Assembly (NCBI RefSeq): GCF_000813145.1
Contig: NZ_BAZF01000001.1
Location: forward strand, 124,001 to 188,000
Direction of reading: 5' to 3'
Length of the DNA stretch: 64,000 nt
Source: Geobacter sp. OR-1
GTDB lineage: Bacteria > Desulfobacterota > Desulfuromonadia > Geobacterales > DSM-12255
A program made the translations under genes and the position numbers. How positions within the stretch are numbered: the stretch's first letter is position 1; each line of letters begins with the position of its first letter. Under the pieces are notes generated by a model. The model was not told where the DNA came from. It saw only the letters and a list, made by a program, of their open reading frames with translations, and did no database searches. Below are positions 1-8,894 of this stretch, piece after piece.

Positions 1-55
1 CTGCAAGGGTATCAAACCATCTGGCGCTCCCTTTATTACCGTTGATGTCTGACAT
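1..55 (-). CDS. 5' end of an unidentified gene (runs off the window)
   Basis: An ATG at 55-53 on the minus strand opens a frame that stays open to the window edge and encodes MSDINGNKGSARWFDTLA. A GGAG ribosome-binding site sits about 8 bases upstream. It lies 16 bases after the stop of mqnA and points the same way, so it is probably the next gene of that transcript. Eighteen residues are too few to assign a family. Confidence 0.5.
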   Translation of the reverse strand, partial: MSDINGNKGSARWFDTLA

Positions 56-71
56 CAATGTCTCCGTGGGC

Positions 72-897
72 TTATCTAACCAGAGGGAAAAAAGATAGTT
101 CCGGGGATTGCCCGATAATGCCCAATTCACTTGCGTACTGATAAAAAGATCTGACTCCGGCAATCTCGCGTTCGCCAAGATCATAGGAGATTGTCTGCCA
201 ATAAGATAGCAGATTATCTACGCCATACCATTCAAGACGCGATCCCGTTACATATAAACTAAGCCTGTCCCTGCTTGCTACCTTTGCCTGCTGCAGGGCG
301 CGCGCCAAATCAATCACCTGTTCCTCTTTGCCGGCGACAGACTCCCTGTTAACGACCCAGAGCGCATATACGAACGGAAGTCCGGTGAACCGGAACCAAA
401 GTTCGCCCAGATCGTAGACATATTGACCCCCCCCCGCTAATACTCTCCCGCATGGCCTGATTTCCGATGAGAAGTAAAGCACCGAACGCCTCTGTAGCCT
501 GTTGCGGCATCATGTCCGTACGCAGAAATCTGTTATTGAATCCGAAAAATTTGGCCAGGATTATCTTAAGAAGTGCTACTGAGGTGTCTGACTCGTTAGT
601 CAGACCAATAGTTGCGCCGTCAAGTGTTTCAACCGGCTGATTCGAAAAAAGCAATACACTTTTGACCGGGCCGGTGGCACTTATGGAAAGATCAGGGAGA
701 AGCCAGTAACGCTTCGGGTCAACTCCGTACAGTATTGATGACGAAGGTGAAAGGTCGATTTCGCCTTGCGACAGCATGGCGTTCAATATTGCGGGCACGC
801 CGTTCACATAACTGTGTCTGTTATCACTAAGCTCATCCAGTGCCCGGAACAGAGGGATACAATTAGCATACTCTATCCTGCCAACCCTGAGAGTCAT
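72..897 (-). pseudogene. mqnA: Chorismate dehydratase MqnA, split by a frameshift in a run of nine C
   Basis: MqnA makes 3-enolpyruvylbenzoate from chorismate, the first step of the futalosine route to menaquinone. The N-terminal part (897 to about 435, starting MTLRVGRIEYANCIPLF) and the C-terminal part (about 435 to 72, with YDLGELWFRFTGLPFVYALW) both match the family, but they lie in different frames. The switch falls on nine consecutive C at 427-435 (G9 on the coding strand). One G fewer would join them into a protein of about 275 residues, the normal length. A homopolymer sequencing error, a real lesion and slippage-mediated phase variation cannot be told apart here. Menaquinone is the respiratory quinone expected in Geobacter, and a polyprenyl diphosphate synthase at 35.2 kb may supply its side chain, so loss of MqnA would be surprising. 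Confidence 0.85.
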
Positions 898-913
898 GAC
901 TGATGTACCTCAA

Positions 914-945
914 CAAAAAAAACAAGGCGAGTATCCCCGCCTTGT
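914..945 (-). terminator. Intrinsic terminator after gcvH
   Basis: A perfect 8-bp inverted repeat (922-929 with 938-945, loop of 8) is followed on the minus strand by a run of seven T (921-915). It lies 25 bases after the gcvH stop and should end the accB-accC-gcvH transcript before mqnA. Confidence 0.8.
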
Positions 946-970
946 GAAAGTGTGATAATTCTGGCTCCTA

Positions 971-1357
971 TCACTCTTCTTCCGCTACATAATCCTGATA
1001 ATCTTCTGCAGTCATGAGAAGGTTGAGTTCATCCTTGTCCGACAGCTCAACCTCGACAAACCAGCCACCGTCGTAAGGATCGTCATTGATAAGCTCCGGG
1101 GCGTCAACAAGCTCTTCATTGCTAGCCAATACCGCACCGCCCACAGGGGCGTACAGATCGGCTACAGTTTTTCTGGCCTCGATCGACCCGAACGAATCAT
1201 CCTGTTCAAGTTCATAACCTACTTCGGGAAGTTCAACCGAGGTAATTACCCCCAGCTCTTTCTGGGCATAATCGGTAATTCCGATGACAGCCCGGTTCCC
1301 TTCGACACGCACCCAGAAGTGCTCCTTGCTGTACTTCAGTTCCTCAGGAAAGTCCAT
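971..1357 (-). CDS. gcvH: Glycine cleavage system H protein (lipoyl carrier)
   Basis: H protein carries the aminomethyl group from glycine on a lipoyl-lysine between the P, T and L proteins. The 128-residue product has the usual length and begins MDFPEELKYSKEHFWVRVEG. The lipoyl lysine is the K of EARKTVADLYAPVGG, which lines up with the family ESVKAASDIYSPVSG. No gcvP, gcvT or lpd is nearby. The gene instead follows accB and accC by 3 bases, so its lipoyl domain sits in the same transcript as a biotin carrier. It could be a stand-alone lipoyl carrier rather than part of a full glycine cleavage operon. Confidence 0.93.
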   Translation of the reverse strand: MDFPEELKYSKEHFWVRVEGNRAVIGITDYAQKELGVITSVELPEVGYELEQDDSFGSIEARKTVADLYAPVGGAVLASNEELVDAPELINDDPYDGGWFVEVELSDKDELNLLMTAEDYQDYVAEEE

Positions 1358-1360
1358 CTC

Positions 1361-2701
1361 CTACTCCAATACAATACGCTCTAAAAAGCTGGTATCGATG
1401 TTCCCTTCAATGAAATCCTTGTTGGCCATTATCCGCTTGTGAAAAGGTATGGTCGTTTTTATACCATCGATTATATATTCGTCAAGTGCTCGCGCCATTC
1501 TGCAGATGGCATCGTCTCTTGTTTCAGCATGAACGATCAGTTTCGCTATCAGCGAGTCGTAATGCGGCACTACTGAGTAGTTGGCGTAAGCAAACGAATC
1601 TACGCGGACCCCAAGCCCACCTGGCGGGTGATAAGCAGTGATCCGGCCGGGACAGGGGGTAAACTTGAACGGATCCTCGGCGTTGATCCGGCACTCGATG
1701 GCATGACCGTTGATCTTGATATCGCTCTGTTTGTAACGCAGCTTAACACCTGCCGCTGACCGGATCTGCTCCCGCACGATATCGACACCGGTAACCATCT
1801 CGGTGACAGGATGTTCAACCTGAACCCTGGTATTCATCTCCATGAAGTAGAAGTTGTTCTGTTTGTCGACCAGAAACTCCATAGTACCAACGCTGCTGTA
1901 TCCGACAGCTTTTGCAGCTCTGACCGCCGCATCCCCCATTGCTTTCCTCAACTCAGGCGTGCTGATGGTGGAAGGAGCCTCCTCAATAAGTTTCTGGTGG
2001 CGGCGCTGGATCGAACAATCGCGCTCGCCGAGATGGATCACATTGCCGTGTTTGTCGCCCATAATCTGTATTTCAACGTGACGCGGCTGCTCGCAGTATT
2101 TCTCAATGTAAACTTCCGGGTTGCCAAAACCGGCCTGGGCCTCGGCCCTTGCGGTGGCAAAGGCATTGGGGAGGGTAGCGGGCGAATGGACAATCTTCAT
2201 CCCCCTGCCGCCACCACCGGCTGTGGCCTTGATAATTACCGGGAATCCGATCTGTTTGGCGATCTTTACCGCCTCATTGACATCCTGGACACCTTCCTTG
2301 GTGCCGGGGAGGATCGGAACCCCTTCCTTTATGACTGCCTGGCGGGCGCTGATCTTATCCCCCATTATCCGCATACTTTCGGCAGAGGGGCCGATAAAGG
2401 TTATCCCGCATTTTTCGCAAATTTCAGCAAAACCGGCGTTTTCCGATAGGAATCCGTAGCCGGGATGAATGGCCTCGGCATCGGTCAGTTCTGCGGCACT
2501 GATGAGAGCGTTTATGTTCAGATAGCTCTTCAGGCTCGGCGCCGGACCTATGCAGACACTCTCGTCGGCCAGTCTGACATGAAGCGATTCGCGGTCGGCT
2601 TCCGAGTAGACAGCGACGGTTTTAATGCCGAGTTCGCGACAGGCACGTATTACACGAAGCGCTATTTCGCCACGATTGGCGATGAGAACTTTATAAAACA
2701 T
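1361..2701 (-). CDS. accC: Acetyl-CoA carboxylase, biotin carboxylase subunit
   Basis: AccC uses ATP and bicarbonate to carboxylate biotin on AccB, the first half of malonyl-CoA synthesis for fatty acids. The 446-residue protein has the normal length. The N-terminal domain starts [19 protein letters not shown]. The ATP-grasp glycine-rich loop ([14 protein letters not shown]) is near residue 165, and the catalytic [14 protein letters not shown] segment is near 290. It lies between accB (9-base gap) and gcvH (3-base gap), so the three are very likely co-transcribed. The carboxyltransferase genes accA and accD are not in the window. Confidence 0.97.
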   Translation of the reverse strand: MFYKVLIANRGEIALRVIRACRELGIKTVAVYSEADRESLHVRLADESVCIGPAPSLKSYLNINALISAAELTDAEAIHPGYGFLSENAGFAEICEKCGITFIGPSAESMRIMGDKISARQAVIKEGVPILPGTKEGVQDVNEAVKIAKQIGFPVIIKATAGGGGRGMKIVHSPATLPNAFATARAEAQAGFGNPEVYIEKYCEQPRHVEIQIMGDKHGNVIHLGERDCSIQRRHQKLIEEAPSTISTPELRKAMGDAAVRAAKAVGYSSVGTMEFLVDKQNNFYFMEMNTRVQVEHPVTEMVTGVDIVREQIRSAAGVKLRYKQSDIKINGHAIECRINAEDPFKFTPCPGRITAYHPPGGLGVRVDSFAYANYSVVPHYDSLIAKLIVHAETRDDAICRMARALDEYIIDGIKTTIPFHKRIMANKDFIEGNIDTSFLERIVLE

Positions 2702-2710
2702 GTAAGACCC

Positions 2711-3178
2711 CTAAGCTTTCTCGACAAGGAACAGAGCATCGCCAAACTCTACCGGCTGGGCGTTTTCCTTGCATATTTTTATGACCTTGCAGCGGTATTC
2801 CGCTTCAATTTCGTTCATAAGCTTCATCGCTTCAACAATGCAGAGCACCTGCCCTTTCTCCACCACCTGACCGACCTCGACATAAGGAGCGGCGTCAGGT
2901 GCCGGGGCACGATAGAATGTGCCGACGATCGGAGAAGTGATCGGATCCCCCTTCTCAGTTGCGGCAGGGGCAACAGAGGCTGTTGCAGCCGGAACCACCT
3001 GGGGAAGGGCTGAAGAGATCTGCGGTGCGGACATAACCTGCGGTGCCTGAAGATGCACGACCTCAGTGGTCGAACCACGCTTGATCATGATCCTTTCTTC
3101 CTGGTTTTCAACCTCGAATTCCGTTATGTCAGTCTCTGTAACCATCTTTATCAACGTCTTGATATCTTTGATGTCCAT
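2711..3178 (-). CDS. accB: Acetyl-CoA carboxylase biotin carboxyl carrier protein
   Basis: BCCP carries CO2 on a biotinylated lysine between biotin carboxylase and carboxyltransferase. The start at 3178 (MDIKDIKTLIKMV) is preferred over an in-frame one 39 bases upstream because it has AAGGAG in front. The 155-residue protein has an N-terminal helical part, a Pro/Ala-rich linker at about residues 45-75, and a C-terminal biotinyl domain. That domain carries the signature EAMKLMNEIEA, whose K is biotinylated. It is the first gene of accB-accC-gcvH and follows the M24 peptidase by 57 bases. Confidence 0.95.
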   Translation of the reverse strand: MDIKDIKTLIKMVTETDITEFEVENQEERIMIKRGSTTEVVHLQAPQVMSAPQISSALPQVVPAATASVAPAATEKGDPITSPIVGTFYRAPAPDAAPYVEVGQVVEKGQVLCIVEAMKLMNEIEAEYRCKVIKICKENAQPVEFGDALFLVEKA

Positions 3179-3235
3179 ACTAATCTCCTTTTCAAACGGC
3201 AGCATCAACTGCCTCACGCTAAAAATCCGCAGTAT

Positions 3236-4303
3236 TCAAAGCACCTGCAGTTCCTTGGAAACCTTTGTCAAAAGCCGGCACCCGGATTTCTCAACCGATA
3301 CCGTATCCTCGATCCTGACCCCTCCGAGACCTGGAACGTATATGCCAGGCTCGATTGTGAAAACCATCCCCTCAGCGGCAACCTCCTCGCTCCGAAAAGA
3401 AACAAGAGGCTTTTCATGAACTTCCAGCCCGACACCATGCCCCAGACCATGGCCGAAATAAGGTCCGAACCCCTTCTCGGCTATATAGGAACGGGCTATC
3501 CGGTCGAGCTCTTTCAGGGGAACTCCGGGTTTTACCGCATCAATGGCCCGGTCATGGGCCTCTTTTACGATGGAATAAATATCAAGCAGCCTTGGGTCAA
3601 CCCCACCGACTGCGACAGTAACAGTTTCATCCGAATTATAGCCATGAAAAATCGCGCCGAAATCAAATGTCACGAGTTCACCGGCAGACACCAACCGCTC
3701 GCTGGCATGACCATGGGGGAGCGCCCCCCTCTCTCCCGATGCGACAATGAAATCAAAGGCCTTGTCGTCCGCACCCAGGCGCCGCATGGCGATTTCCAGC
3801 TCCAGGGCGAGTTCCCGCTCCGGAACTCCGGGCTTTATCAAAGGCAGAACAGCCAGGAACGCCTCGGAGGCCAACCCGGCAACGGTCTCCAAAAGGGTAA
3901 GCTCTGACTGGTCTTTGATGCACCTGATCTCGGCCAGTTCATCCTTGAGAGGCACAAACTCGGCTACCGGGAGTTTCCCCTTGAGCTCGTCAAAGACCTC
4001 CACCGTAAGCTGAGACGCAATAAATCCGATCCGGCGGCAACTATTGGCAGAAAGCCATTCTACAACCGCATCGAGTTTGATCCGGTATTCGGCAACAGGG
4101 AATCCTGAAACCTCGATACCGGCCTGGGTGGTATAACGTGAGTCGGTGAGGAAGCAACCGCTGTCCGGGGTCACCAGCAACACCCCGTCGCTACCGGAAA
4201 AACCCGACAGGTAACGTATCGAGTGAAGACTCGTTACCAGGAGCGCATCCAGACTATGTCGCTCCAAACACTCTCTGGCCGAAAAGATTCTGTCTTTTAG
4301 CAT
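3236..4303 (-). CDS. pepQ: M24 family metallopeptidase (Xaa-Pro aminopeptidase/dipeptidase type)
   Basis: A cytosolic two-metal peptidase that removes residues next to proline. The N-terminal creatinase-like domain covers about residues 1-130. The C-terminal pita-bread domain carries the expected ligands: FDFGAIFHGYNSDET, HGLGHGVGLEVHE, EPGIYVPGLGGVRIED and a final glutamate region. The 355-residue length is usual. The ATG at 4303 was chosen over a TTG two codons upstream; neither has a clear ribosome-binding site. It sits between aroQ and accB, an arrangement familiar from Geobacter. PepQ versus PepP substrate preference cannot be read from the sequence. Confidence 0.9.
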   Translation of the reverse strand: MLKDRIFSARECLERHSLDALLVTSLHSIRYLSGFSGSDGVLLVTPDSGCFLTDSRYTTQAGIEVSGFPVAEYRIKLDAVVEWLSANSCRRIGFIASQLTVEVFDELKGKLPVAEFVPLKDELAEIRCIKDQSELTLLETVAGLASEAFLAVLPLIKPGVPERELALELEIAMRRLGADDKAFDFIVASGERGALPHGHASERLVSAGELVTFDFGAIFHGYNSDETVTVAVGGVDPRLLDIYSIVKEAHDRAIDAVKPGVPLKELDRIARSYIAEKGFGPYFGHGLGHGVGLEVHEKPLVSFRSEEVAAEGMVFTIEPGIYVPGLGGVRIEDTVSVEKSGCRLLTKVSKELQVL

Positions 4304-4316
4304 AATCAATGGGGGA

Positions 4317-4757
4317 TTACAATCTCAATTTAATATGACTAAAAATTGCGCGAAGCCCCAGCAGATAACTATTTACGCCGAATCCGGAAATCTGGCCGAC
4401 GGCAACTGGAGCGATATGGCTTTTACAGCGGAACTCTTCGCGGGCATGGACATTAGAGATATGGACTTCAACTACAGGAAGTGCCACGGCAGAAATAGCG
4501 TCTCTGATTGCTATGCTTGTATGGGTGTATGCAGCCGGGTTGATCAGGATTCCGGCGCAATCGGCCTTTGCCGCCTGAATGGCATCGACTATCGCCCCTT
4601 CGTGATTGGATTGCATGCATGAAAGTTCGATCCCGAGTTCTACGGCAAGGTTTTGCAATGCGGCATTTACGTCTGAGATCGTCTGGCTGCCGTAAACATC
4701 CGGTTCCCTGGTTCCAAGAAGGTTAAGATTAGGCCCGTGAATTACCAGAATCTTCAT
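4317..4757 (-). CDS. aroQ: 3-Dehydroquinate dehydratase, type II
   Basis: Catalyses the third shikimate-pathway step, dehydroquinate to dehydroshikimate. The protein starts [19 protein letters not shown], the type II N-terminus, with the catalytic Tyr region DVYGSQT. The substrate-binding [16 protein letters not shown] and [15 protein letters not shown] segments follow. At 146 residues it has the family length. The longer frame (to 4838) only adds residues translated from the preceding gene, and the ATG at 4757 has GAGGA upstream. With aroB and aroC in the same strand run, three of seven chorismate steps are encoded here, next to the chorismate-consuming mqnA. Confidence 0.96.
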   Translation of the reverse strand: MKILVIHGPNLNLLGTREPDVYGSQTISDVNAALQNLAVELGIELSCMQSNHEGAIVDAIQAAKADCAGILINPAAYTHTSIAIRDAISAVALPVVEVHISNVHAREEFRCKSHIAPVAVGQISGFGVNSYLLGLRAIFSHIKLRL

Positions 4758-4764
4758 ATTGTCC

Positions 4765-5130
4765 TCAATCCTGAAGCATTTCTCTGAAAACTGAAGCATT
4801 AAGCCGGAGAAGATACCGACCCAGGCCAAAATTCCCATCTTTCACCATCAGCAGAACCAGGAAAAACTCTTCGTTCAGAGCCCTGATCACAACTCGTAAT
4901 TCCCCGGTGGAAATGGAAACCTCCTCCATGCCGCCGGTCTTCAACACATCTACGGTTCTCTTGATCTCTTTCAATAAAGTGGCATATTCAACCGCTAACA
5001 GCTGCACGTCCAGAGAAACGTCCGGAAGAATGCATTCGTCTATGGGAATACCGTCATAACCCATAATAAGGGCACCTATAGCACCATCCACCTGCTCGAC
5101 TATGTTTTTCAGTCTCTCCCGGAACGACAT
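4765..5130 (-). CDS. Roadblock/LC7 domain protein (MglB-like)
   Basis: The 121-residue protein is a single roadblock/LC7 domain ([18 protein letters not shown] near the N-terminus, central helix, and an [18 protein letters not shown] strand-helix near the end). Such domains dimerise and act as partners or GAPs for small Ras-like GTPases such as MglA. The start overlaps the TPR gene by 22 bases and the stop is 7 bases from aroQ, so it is translationally embedded in the aro operon. No GTPase gene is in the window. A polarity or motility role is plausible given the nearby pilus locus, but this is inference. Confidence 0.85.
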   Translation of the reverse strand: MSFRERLKNIVEQVDGAIGALIMGYDGIPIDECILPDVSLDVQLLAVEYATLLKEIKRTVDVLKTGGMEEVSISTGELRVVIRALNEEFFLVLLMVKDGNFGLGRYLLRLNASVFREMLQD

Positions 5131-6140
5131 TCTCTAGCCCTCCTTATGTTATTCAGCCACCCCTGGAGCATGACAACAAGTTCGTCATTACTGTCGAGAC
5201 TATCGGACTCCGGCTCCGAAACCGTGACAACAGTCTGTTCGGCTCGATCCGGATACAACTCGGGAACAGGTTCGTCAACTAGCGGTATTTCAACCGGGGG
5301 TACCGGTATTCCAGGCTCTTCGGAAAGAAGCTGCTCCAGTTTTGCAATGCGCGTCCGGTATCCCTGATTAGCCGGCTCGGCTTCAAGCAGTTCCCGGTAA
5401 ATCTCGACAGCATTCCGGTAATGTCCCTGGGCGACATAAAGCTCGGCAATAGTAACTGTCCTGATCCCGGCCCGGGAATCCTCTTCTTCACCAATATCGA
5501 ACTGCTCATCCCCATCCGGCACAATTACAGTTTGCGCCATCTCGGGTTCCGAGAAAATGGCAGGGGAATCCTCAACTTCTTCGAGCTCTTCAATAAGCTC
5601 GAGTTCCTCCAGATCTACAGCCGAATCATCACCAGGCTCAAGCTCAATCAGAAAATTGAAATCTGCAGGCTCTCCTGCCTCGTCCGCAACTATTTCTGCG
5701 TTACCTTTGCCAGCGCCAGCAGACTCCCTTTCAAGAGACTCCAGCAATATCCTGCTTTCGGTATCCGAAGGATTCAAAGCAAGTATTGCTTCCAGGGCAT
5801 TTTGCGCACGACCGTTCTCACCTTTATCCATATAAATCTGGGCCAGGAGTTTCTGAGCCAGGACATTCTCGGGATTGATTCCGATTACCTTCAGCAGCGC
5901 AGTCAACGCCTCGGAATTCATACCCTTGTCCAGATAGGCCCGCCCAAGGGCCATATATCCGCCGAAATACTGCGGATGGAGTTCTGTCCCCTTCAGTGCA
6001 GTTGAAATTGCATCGTCCACCAGCCCGGACTTCCGGTATAACTCTGCAAGCGGAGCGAAGCAGTACGAAGCAGGGTCTTTTGCCAGAGTGTCCTCGAACT
6101 TCTTGATATCTGCCCAGAAGGAAGAATCGTTCAACGCCAT
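5109..6140 (-). CDS. TPR-repeat protein with acidic linker
   Basis: A 343-residue protein with no signal peptide, starting MALNDSSFWADIKKFEDTL. About five tetratricopeptide repeats lie at residues 5-155 (LAELYRKSGLVDDAI, MALGRAYLDKGMNSEAL, LAQIYMDKGENGRAQ). A strongly acidic stretch follows at about 165-235 (EELELIEELEEVE), then one more repeat (IAELYVAQGHYRNAVEIYRELL). Its ATG overlaps the aroB stop as TAATG with a G-rich binding site, which fixes the start; the longer frame upstream is a shadow of aroB. The 3' end overlaps the roadblock gene. Probably a scaffold acting with that protein; function unknown. Confidence 0.85.
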   Translation of the reverse strand: MALNDSSFWADIKKFEDTLAKDPASYCFAPLAELYRKSGLVDDAISTALKGTELHPQYFGGYMALGRAYLDKGMNSEALTALLKVIGINPENVLAQKLLAQIYMDKGENGRAQNALEAILALNPSDTESRILLESLERESAGAGKGNAEIVADEAGEPADFNFLIELEPGDDSAVDLEELELIEELEEVEDSPAIFSEPEMAQTVIVPDGDEQFDIGEEEDSRAGIRTVTIAELYVAQGHYRNAVEIYRELLEAEPANQGYRTRIAKLEQLLSEEPGIPVPPVEIPLVDEPVPELYPDRAEQTVVTVSEPESDSLDSNDELVVMLQGWLNNIRRARECRSGRD

Positions 6141-7276
6141 TACCCCCCTATGCCGGATGCCGAAAGAAGCGGCCACAGATCGGTTACCCGTTCAAAGCTG
6201 AAGCCACCGATACCTTTGTTGCAAACAAAAGTAATGCCACCGTCACGGGACTTTTTATCCCTGACAAGGGATGCGATATACTCTCCCGGCGCAAACTGCG
6301 GGGCTTCGGCCGGCAATCCCATCCTGGCGAGCAATGCCCTAATCCGGGCGGTATCTTCCGGAGCAGCAAACCCCTTTTGCTCCGAAAAACTTGCCGCAGC
6401 AACCATCCCTATGGCTACGGCCTCGCCGTGAGAATACTTGCCATATCCTGTGAGCAACTCAACCGCATGCCCCAAGGTGTGACCGAAATTCAGTACGGCC
6501 CTGAGGCCGGTTTCGCGCTCGTCCTGGGCCACTACATCCGCCTTGAGACGACAACACCAGGAGATAATCTGCTTGAGCGGTTCAGGATCACGCGCCAGGA
6601 TCTCTTCCGAGTGCTGTTCCAGGAAACCGAATAGTTCTGCATCCAGAACAGCTCCGTACTTGATTACTTCGGCAAGCCCGCCGATGAACTCCCGTTCCGG
6701 CAGTGTCGAAAGAGTCATGACATCAATCAGAACAAATCTTGGCTGATGAAACGCGCCCACCAGGTTTTTACCCTTGTCGAGATTGACGCCGGTTTTGCCC
6801 CCTACGCTGCTGTCAACCTGGGAAAGCAGGGTAGTCGGCACCTGAACAAACTCGATCCCCCGCAGGAAGGTCGCAGCCGCAAAGCCGGCCAGGTCGCCTA
6901 CAACCCCACCTCCAAGCGCGACAACAAAACCACCCCGATTCATCCCGGCATCGACAAGATCGTTATAAACGCTAGCCACGGTATCAAGGTTCTTGAACTC
7001 CTCTCCGTCCGGTATTTCGACCACTGCCACGTTAAACCCTGCCGATTCGAGCGAAGTTCGGACCGAAGCGAGATAATATCCGGCCACCGTCGGATTGGTA
7101 ATGATGGCAACCTTTTTCCCGATTTCCAGCTTAAGGCATTCCTGGCCGAGATTCCCGAGAGTGCCGCTCCCTATGGCAATCCCGTAACTGCGATCACCAA
7201 GGGAAACCGTCACATCTGGAGAATTTCCCCCAACCGAAGATAAATCGTCCATTCCCGACGATAAGATTTTAGTCAT
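6140..7276 (-). CDS. aroB: 3-Dehydroquinate synthase
   Basis: Converts DAHP to 3-dehydroquinate using NAD and a divalent metal, the second shikimate step. Landmarks are the NAD-binding LGGGVVGDLAGFAAATFLRG near residue 110, VPTTLLSQVDSSVGGKTGVN shortly after, and the metal-binding NFGHTLGHAVE. The 378-residue length is slightly above normal because of an N-terminal extension before PDVTVSLGDRSY; a later ATG (eight codons in) has GGGA nearby and could be the true start. It follows aroC by 53 bases and overlaps the TPR gene by one base. Confidence 0.96.
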   Translation of the reverse strand: MTKILSSGMDDLSSVGGNSPDVTVSLGDRSYGIAIGSGTLGNLGQECLKLEIGKKVAIITNPTVAGYYLASVRTSLESAGFNVAVVEIPDGEEFKNLDTVASVYNDLVDAGMNRGGFVVALGGGVVGDLAGFAAATFLRGIEFVQVPTTLLSQVDSSVGGKTGVNLDKGKNLVGAFHQPRFVLIDVMTLSTLPEREFIGGLAEVIKYGAVLDAELFGFLEQHSEEILARDPEPLKQIISWCCRLKADVVAQDERETGLRAVLNFGHTLGHAVELLTGYGKYSHGEAVAIGMVAAASFSEQKGFAAPEDTARIRALLARMGLPAEAPQFAPGEYIASLVRDKKSRDGGITFVCNKGIGGFSFERVTDLWPLLSASGIGG

Positions 7277-7329
7277 AATAAAATTCCATTATCTCAGTCT
7301 TTTCACAGCAACCAATCGCAATACTTTGA

Positions 7330-8517
7330 TCAGAATGACCGAAGGTATTCTATATAGCTTCCGAAATTACGTTCAATCTCTTCAATCGAATCCCCGCCGA
7401 ACTTCTCCAAAAAGGCGTTGGCGATCTCGATGGCAACCACGGCTTCGGCAACCACAGCAGCTGCAGGAACGGCGCATGTGTCCGACCGCTCGACTGTGGC
7501 TTCGAAAGGCTCCTTGGTAACTATGTCCACCGACTTGAGCGGTTTGTAAAGTGTGGGAATCGGTTTCATGGCAGCCCGAACCACTATATCCTCGCCGTTC
7601 GAGATTCCCCCTTCAATACCACCGGAATTATTGGTCTTTCTGTAGAATCCGCTCTGAGCGCCGTGTGCAACACGGGCAGAATCGTAATAGATCTCGTCAT
7701 GAACCTTGGAGCCGGGGTTTCGTGCCGCATCAAATCCGCTGCCGATCTCGACCCCCTTGATCGCCTGGATGCTCATGAGCGCCATTGCCAAGCGGGAATC
7801 GAGTTTTCTGTCCCATTGCACATGACTGCCAAGCCCCGGAGGGACGTTTGTCACCACAACCTCGATAACGCCACCAACGGTGTCGCCAGACTCTTTGACC
7901 CGGTCGATCTCCTCCTTCATCTTCAGTTCCGCGTCAGCGTCATAGGTGAATAGTTCGGATTTGGTTGCCAGTTCACGCAGTGCCGTAAGAGGAAGGTTTT
8001 TCCGCTCCGCCCTGACGCCGGCCAGTTCAGTAACAAACCCGGAAACCGTTACGTCGAACTGGGCCAGCAGGGCCTTTGCCACAGCTCCCACAGCCACACG
8101 GACAGCGGTTTCCCTGGCGCTTGACCGTTCGAGGATATTCCGGACATCGGTATGGTTGTACTTCATTGCCCCGGGAAGATCGGCGTGCCCAGGTCTAGAA
8201 CGCGTCACCCTGATACGGTCGTCCCGATGTCTGGGATGCGGCGACATCTTCTCCTGCCAGTTCTCCCAGTCCCGGTTCTGAATACCGAGCGTTATCGGCG
8301 AACCAATGGTTTTCCCCCAGCGCACCCCTGAAAGAATGGCAACAGTATCTTTCTCAATCAGCATCCTGCCTCCGCGCCCATATCCCATCTGACGTCTGGC
8401 AAGATCAAGATTAATATCGTCATCCACAAGGGTTAACCCCGACGGAATGCCTTCAATAATAGTAGTCAGTTGCGGGCCATGAGACTCGCCGGCAGTAAGA
8501 TAACGTAATCTGGTCAC
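7330..8517 (-). CDS. aroC: Chorismate synthase
   Basis: Makes chorismate from EPSP with reduced FMN, the last shared step to aromatic amino acids, folate and (through MqnA) menaquinone. The 395-residue protein opens [21 protein letters not shown]. It contains the signature [21 protein letters not shown] near residue 130 and [21 protein letters not shown] near 300. The start codon is GTG with AGGAGG eight bases upstream. It appears to be the first gene of aroC-aroB-TPR-roadblock-aroQ. A perfect TATAAT lies about 135 bases upstream on the coding strand (8656-8651), but the -35 box is poor. Confidence 0.97.
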   Translation of the reverse strand: MTRLRYLTAGESHGPQLTTIIEGIPSGLTLVDDDINLDLARRQMGYGRGGRMLIEKDTVAILSGVRWGKTIGSPITLGIQNRDWENWQEKMSPHPRHRDDRIRVTRSRPGHADLPGAMKYNHTDVRNILERSSARETAVRVAVGAVAKALLAQFDVTVSGFVTELAGVRAERKNLPLTALRELATKSELFTYDADAELKMKEEIDRVKESGDTVGGVIEVVVTNVPPGLGSHVQWDRKLDSRLAMALMSIQAIKGVEIGSGFDAARNPGSKVHDEIYYDSARVAHGAQSGFYRKTNNSGGIEGGISNGEDIVVRAAMKPIPTLYKPLKSVDIVTKEPFEATVERSDTCAVPAAAVVAEAVVAIEIANAFLEKFGGDSIEEIERNFGSYIEYLRSF

Positions 8518-8772
8518 AGAACAAACCTCCTATACGAGCTAAAGGAGGGCAGACTACCACGAAATAACTCTCTAAACAACAGGCTCTCCCCAAAAGAGCT
8601 TAAACAGCAAATATTGATCGTCATTGAATCCATACTGATAACTTCCTGAAATTATATTGTCAGACAACCGGCACCGCTAATATCGTGAATTATCTCAAAT
8701 GATGGCGAAATAATACCACAGCTACTCCCAATCGCAATTACATCACAATTGTAACCTGTGGAAAATGAATGA

Positions 8773-8788
8773 GTTCCTTTTAAGGAAC
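8773..8788. other. Near-perfect 16-bp palindrome in the 377-base aroC/lipoprotein gap
   Basis: GTTCCTTTTAAGGAAC matches its own reverse complement at 14 of 16 positions. It sits in the 8518-8894 intergenic stretch, which otherwise holds a TATAAT box (8651-8656), a terminator hairpin (8838-8874) and no credible gene. It could be an operator for the aroC promoter; nothing else supports this. Confidence 0.25.
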
Positions 8789-8837
8789 TTCCGCAACTTC
8801 AACTAATAACAATTCCAGGATGATGCGCCATGATACA

Positions 8838-8874
8838 AGAAGACCTCCGGGGAATTGCTCCCAGGAGGTCTTCT
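8838..8874 (-). terminator. Hairpin terminator after the pilus locus
   Basis: An 11-bp perfect inverted repeat (AGAAGACCTCC at 8838-8848 with its complement at 8864-8874, loop of 15) lies 20 bases after the stop of the CFI-box lipoprotein gene. The T content after the stem is modest on the minus strand, so termination strength is uncertain. Confidence 0.65.
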
Positions 8875-8894
8875 AACCTCATCAATACTGGTAA

